Assembly: GCF_010731635.1 (NCBI RefSeq)
Contig: NZ_AP022583.1
Span: 248,001 to 312,000 of the forward strand
Reading direction: 5' to 3'
Length of the DNA: 64,000 bases
DNA from: Mycobacterium noviomagense
GTDB taxonomy: Bacteria > Actinomycetota > Actinomycetes > Mycobacteriales > Mycobacteriaceae
Under the pieces are notes generated by a model. It was given only the letters and a program-made list of their open reading frames with translations. It did not search any database and was not told the DNA's origin. The position numbers and the translations under genes are program-made. The first letter of the stretch is position 1, and every line of letters begins with the position of its first letter. Of the stretch, positions 61,212 to 64,000 are shown piece after piece.

Positions 61212-61639
61212 CACATCATGAGCGGGTGCCGACTCGGCATTGAATCCCACTGCAGCTCACGGGATGTGAAATACCAGCCGCCGCGCTCGTAAATGAGTTG
61301 GTCCCGGTATGTTCCCGTGGTCCTTAAGGTCGTAACACCAACCCGGTCCACGGTGAACAGGATGGCGACACAGTGCTGGGTTGCGTTGACGCCGTCGACG
61401 CTGATCTCGTGGTCAACGGTGACCAGCCGCTGTTTACCGTCGCCGTCGAATGCGGCGCGCAGGTCGGTGAACAGTTCACCGTCGCGGGTAAAGGTGGCAC
61501 CGGAGTGGCGGAACGTCGCGATCCAACGGTCACGGTCCCCTTCGGAGTAAAACCGGTTGTGTCTGGCGCTGAGATTGAGGATTGCGGCTCGCCCCGTCGC
61601 TGCATGGAGCAGGTATTCCTGCTGGTAGGTCATGGTCAT
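61211..61639 (-). CDS. SnoaL-like/NTF2-fold protein (ring-hydroxylase beta-subunit-like)
   Basis: This 142-residue alpha+beta barrel (RHNRFYSEGDRDRWIATFRHSGATFTRDGELFTDLRAAFDG..., TGTYRDQLIYERGGWYFTSRELQWD split) belongs to the NTF2-like superfamily, which includes beta subunits of Rieske dioxygenases, isomerases and polyketide cyclases. The start ATG at 61639 has GGAG about 9 nt upstream. It lies 22 nt after the acyl-CoA synthetase stop. It could be the small partner of one of the two Rieske oxygenases or an independent isomerase/dehydratase. Confidence 0.8.
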   Translation of the reverse strand: MTMTYQQEYLLHAATGRAAILNLSARHNRFYSEGDRDRWIATFRHSGATFTRDGELFTDLRAAFDGDGKQRLVTVDHEISVDGVNATQHCVAILFTVDRVGVTTLRTTGTYRDQLIYERGGWYFTSRELQWDSMPSRHPLMM

Positions 61640-61661
61640 GGTGGTTTTCTCCGTCTCCAGG

Positions 61662-63248
61662 TCAACGACTGACGATGTATCCGTGACTTTCTCGGTCCCA
61701 TGCATTAGGGCCGACACCTCGGGCGCGAAGAATATCCTTGCGCACCCGGCCGATCACAGTTTTTGGCAGATCGTTCACGATCTCGACATATCGCGGTACA
61801 CAGAAGTACGGCATACGGTCAGCACAGAAGTCCAGAAGCTCCGCATGATCCAGTGTGGCGTTTGAGTGCAAAGTGACGATCAATAGGATGTCGTCCTCGC
61901 CGAGTTCGCTTGGCACCCCGACTACCGCGGCCTCGCGCACAGCCAAATGGCGCATGACGATGCTCTCCACTTCGACCGAGGAGACGTTCTCGCCGCGTCG
62001 GCGCAGCGAATCTTTAACCCGGTCAAGGTAAGTCAGGTTGCCCTCGCCGTCGAGCACGCCGAGATCACCGGTGCGAAACCACCACGGGTGCTGGTCGATG
62101 CGCAGGCCCGGGTCCTCGTCGGGAGGCGAAACATAGCCTTCGCTCATCACGTGCGGATATTTTGCGCGGCAAGCGATTTCGCCTGCCTTCCCTGCGGGCA
62201 GTGGATTGCCGTCCGAGTCGAGGATGCGGACCTCGAAACTCGGATTCGGGTGGCCCGACGTCCCGGGAACACCCTCGTCGCCGACGCCTTTGACGGCGAT
62301 GGGGAAGGCCTCGGTCAAGCCGTACATGGTGACGATCCGGCAGCCGTAGCGCTTTTCGATGTCGCGGTAGACGGCGGCGTCGATGGGTGCCGCTGAGATG
62401 AACCGCAGTGGCAGCTGGGCGTCACGGGGGTCAGGAGGCTGGTTCCACAGCATGGACACCATCGCGCCGGCGCCGGCGAATCCGGCCGCCCCGCAAGCGC
62501 GCACCTCGTCCCACACTTCGCTGGGATGAAAGGCGGACGCCAGCACGGTTGTGCCGCCGACCAGCATGGGTGCCAGCACCGATGGCGCCGCGCTGAGATG
62601 AAACAGCGGCATCGCGGTCCACACGACCTCGCCGGCCTTGAACTCCCAGGCCGCCGCCACGGTTGCGGCCGCAGAGAACAGGTAATGCCACGTGGTGGCA
62701 ACCGCTTTGGACGGCCCCGTGGTCCCGGAGGTGAAGAACAGCGACCCCACCTCGCCGACATCGGCCGGGTTGTCGAGGACCGACTCAGCGGCTCCGCGGC
62801 TTAGCAAGTCATCGAGCGAATCTCCTTGCACCACAATGTCACTGAGGGTACCCAAGCTGGCCGCGACCTCGTCGACATGCGGGAGGCGCTCAAGGTCGGT
62901 GATGACAACCTTTGCCTGCGACAACCGCAATGCGTGCAGCAGGAAGTCCCCTTTGTTAGCGCCGTTCACCGCAGCGCTCACCGCGCCAATGCGGGCTGCG
63001 CCCAACCAGAAGTACACCCATTCCGGGCAGGTCGCGGTGAACAGCGCGACACCGTCACCCCGCCCGACGCCGAGGTTGGCCAAAGCGCTCGCGGCGGCGC
63101 AGGACCGCTGCCGCATCTGCTCGAAAGTCACCGGGATCCCGGCGATTGACATCATTACCCGGTCGGGGTGCTGCTGGGCGCGACGGTCGAGTACAGCGGG
63201 AACGCTGAACCGGTCTACTCCGAAATCAGCCGGACCGACTCCGCGCAT
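61662..63248 (-). CDS. AMP-forming acyl-CoA synthetase (FadD-like)
   Basis: This 528-residue ANL-family ligase activates a carboxylic acid to its CoA thioester with ATP. Motifs: phosphate loop FTSGTTGPSK (about 171-180), MYGLTEAFP (adenine pocket), TGDLGVLD, hinge DRVKDSLRRRGENVSS and C-terminal GRVRKD with the catalytic Lys. The ATG at 63248 (MRGVGPADFGVD) lies 8 nt after the upstream oxygenase stop; the open frame continues upstream but there overlaps that gene. The substrate is probably the ring-cleavage or side-chain acid of this cluster. Confidence 0.92.
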   Translation of the reverse strand: MRGVGPADFGVDRFSVPAVLDRRAQQHPDRVMMSIAGIPVTFEQMRQRSCAAASALANLGVGRGDGVALFTATCPEWVYFWLGAARIGAVSAAVNGANKGDFLLHALRLSQAKVVITDLERLPHVDEVAASLGTLSDIVVQGDSLDDLLSRGAAESVLDNPADVGEVGSLFFTSGTTGPSKAVATTWHYLFSAAATVAAAWEFKAGEVVWTAMPLFHLSAAPSVLAPMLVGGTTVLASAFHPSEVWDEVRACGAAGFAGAGAMVSMLWNQPPDPRDAQLPLRFISAAPIDAAVYRDIEKRYGCRIVTMYGLTEAFPIAVKGVGDEGVPGTSGHPNPSFEVRILDSDGNPLPAGKAGEIACRAKYPHVMSEGYVSPPDEDPGLRIDQHPWWFRTGDLGVLDGEGNLTYLDRVKDSLRRRGENVSSVEVESIVMRHLAVREAAVVGVPSELGEDDILLIVTLHSNATLDHAELLDFCADRMPYFCVPRYVEIVNDLPKTVIGRVRKDILRARGVGPNAWDRESHGYIVSR

Positions 63249-63256
63249 CAGGCGGC

Positions 63257-64000
63257 TCAAGCTTGCGCGGCTGCCGGGTCCGGCTCGCCGTCGGGGGTGT
63301 ATCCGAAGTCGTTGGGCGAAGCTTGTTCGCCGGGGTAGAAGCGGTGCGCCCAGCGGCGCAGAGCCGCGTAATCGTGGGCTTCTTCGGGCGCCAGGTTGGG
63401 CTTTTCCAGGTATTTCATGTTCTCCCACGTGAAGAAGTCCTGTTTGACGACCTCTTGCTGCAGGGCCAAGAATCGCGCGGCGCGTCCGGTAGGCACCTCG
63501 CCGGTGTCGCCCGGTTCGCGAACTGACGCCTGGGTGTAGAAGTAGTCGGTGTAGTCCTCGTCGACGGGCGTCTGCCCAGTGACTTGGATGGTGGCCACCA
63601 GCTCGCTGGGGAACCGGACGATGCCCAGCCCCAGCGAGTAGTTGTCGTAGATGATTTTGGCGTCGACCGGCCCGTTCGGCGTCAACCAGGTGCGTTCGCG
63701 GCCGCCCCCGAAATTCGCGTTGACCGTGGCGTGCAAATGGTAGCCGGAGACCTCGAACGAGGCGGTGGTGGCCGGGTTGGCGGCCTTGTGCACGTACTGA
63801 ACGTGATACGGGTCGGCCGCATTCTCGATGATCATCTGCGCGTGCACCTTGACCCGGTTCAACATTCGGCTGTGCGGATGCAGCGGGTAGTATTCTCCGG
63901 TCTCCAGCTCAGGTAGCACGGGTGGTTGCCAGTACGGCGGCCTGCCGTGGCGCTCGTGCCAGACCAGGATGAAGCCGTACCACTCGGTGCTCGGATAGGT
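63257..64000 (-). CDS. Rieske oxygenase, KshA-like catalytic part, N-terminus beyond window
   Basis: The frame is open from the right edge to its stop at 63257, giving 247 residues of the C-terminal catalytic domain. Iron-ligand motif ENAADPYHVQYVH (Asn, Asp, two His) is present. The fold resembles 3-ketosteroid 9-alpha-hydroxylase and related terpene/aromatic oxygenases (VHAQMIIENAAD, FYTQASVREPG). The Rieske domain must lie past 64 kb. It is the upstream gene of the synthetase-SnoaL-hot-dog operon. Substrate unknown; a steroid-like or polycyclic compound is plausible. Confidence 0.85.
   Translation of the reverse strand, partial: TYPSTEWYGFILVWHERHGRPPYWQPPVLPELETGEYYPLHPHSRMLNRVKVHAQMIIENAADPYHVQYVHKAANPATTASFEVSGYHLHATVNANFGGGRERTWLTPNGPVDAKIIYDNYSLGLGIVRFPSELVATIQVTGQTPVDEDYTDYFYTQASVREPGDTGEVPTGRAARFLALQQEVVKQDFFTWENMKYLEKPNLAPEEAHDYAALRRWAHRFYPGEQASPNDFGYTPDGEPDPAAAQA

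Overview
The window is high-GC DNA from a Mycobacterium, probably close to the slow growers. From about 0 to 53.8 kb the gene order and protein content follow the M. tuberculosis H37Rv block Rv2476c to Rv2525c (gdh, ettA, plsB2/plsC, lipQ, the branched-chain keto-acid operon, cmrA, orn, ldtB, bcp, acpS, fas). Rv numbers are from memory of that genome; no search was run.

Layout. 0-16.1 kb is a minus-strand block: the NAD-glutamate dehydrogenase (C-terminus cut by the left edge), the ABC-F factor EttA, an SSB paralogue, a CopD-CtaG membrane protein, and a lipid set (PlsB2, PlsC, a WS/DGAT acyltransferase, LipQ). 16.3-18.8 kb is an island: tRNA-Arg, a lone TnpB, a possible duplicated tRNA 3' end, and a SodC-like lipoprotein that has lost most copper ligands. 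18.9-29.9 kb is the leucine/branched-chain acid degradation unit (bkdABC, citE-type lyase, MaoC hydratase, fadE19, accA1, accD1). It faces a divergent TetR repressor across a two-site operator. 30-41.4 kb holds cell-envelope and housekeeping genes (MmpS-like protein, MFS transporter, CmrA, HerA-like ATPase, Orn, LdtB, a methyltransferase, a hydrolase-cyclase fusion, Bcp) with tRNA-His, tRNA-Lys and a 4 x 57 bp perfect tandem repeat. 41.5-53.8 kb is the FAS-I locus: M20 peptidase, AcpS, the 3071-residue Fas, and the Tat-exported Rv2525c-type protein.

53.9-64 kb looks accessory. It has a membrane-anchored kinase whose catalytic HRD is HRH, a MerR regulator with a textbook MerR promoter in front of a Rieske oxygenase, a CrtC/AttH-like lipocalin, an aldehyde dehydrogenase, and a tightly packed minus-strand operon (Rieske/KshA-like oxygenase, acyl-CoA synthetase, SnoaL-fold protein, two hot-dog dehydratase subunits). 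This is best read as an uncharacterised oxidative/CoA-thioester catabolic cluster of unknown substrate.

The strongest candidates for new biology are the pseudokinase, the metal-site-free SodC, the TnpB-tRNA island and the MerR/Rieske catabolic cluster.
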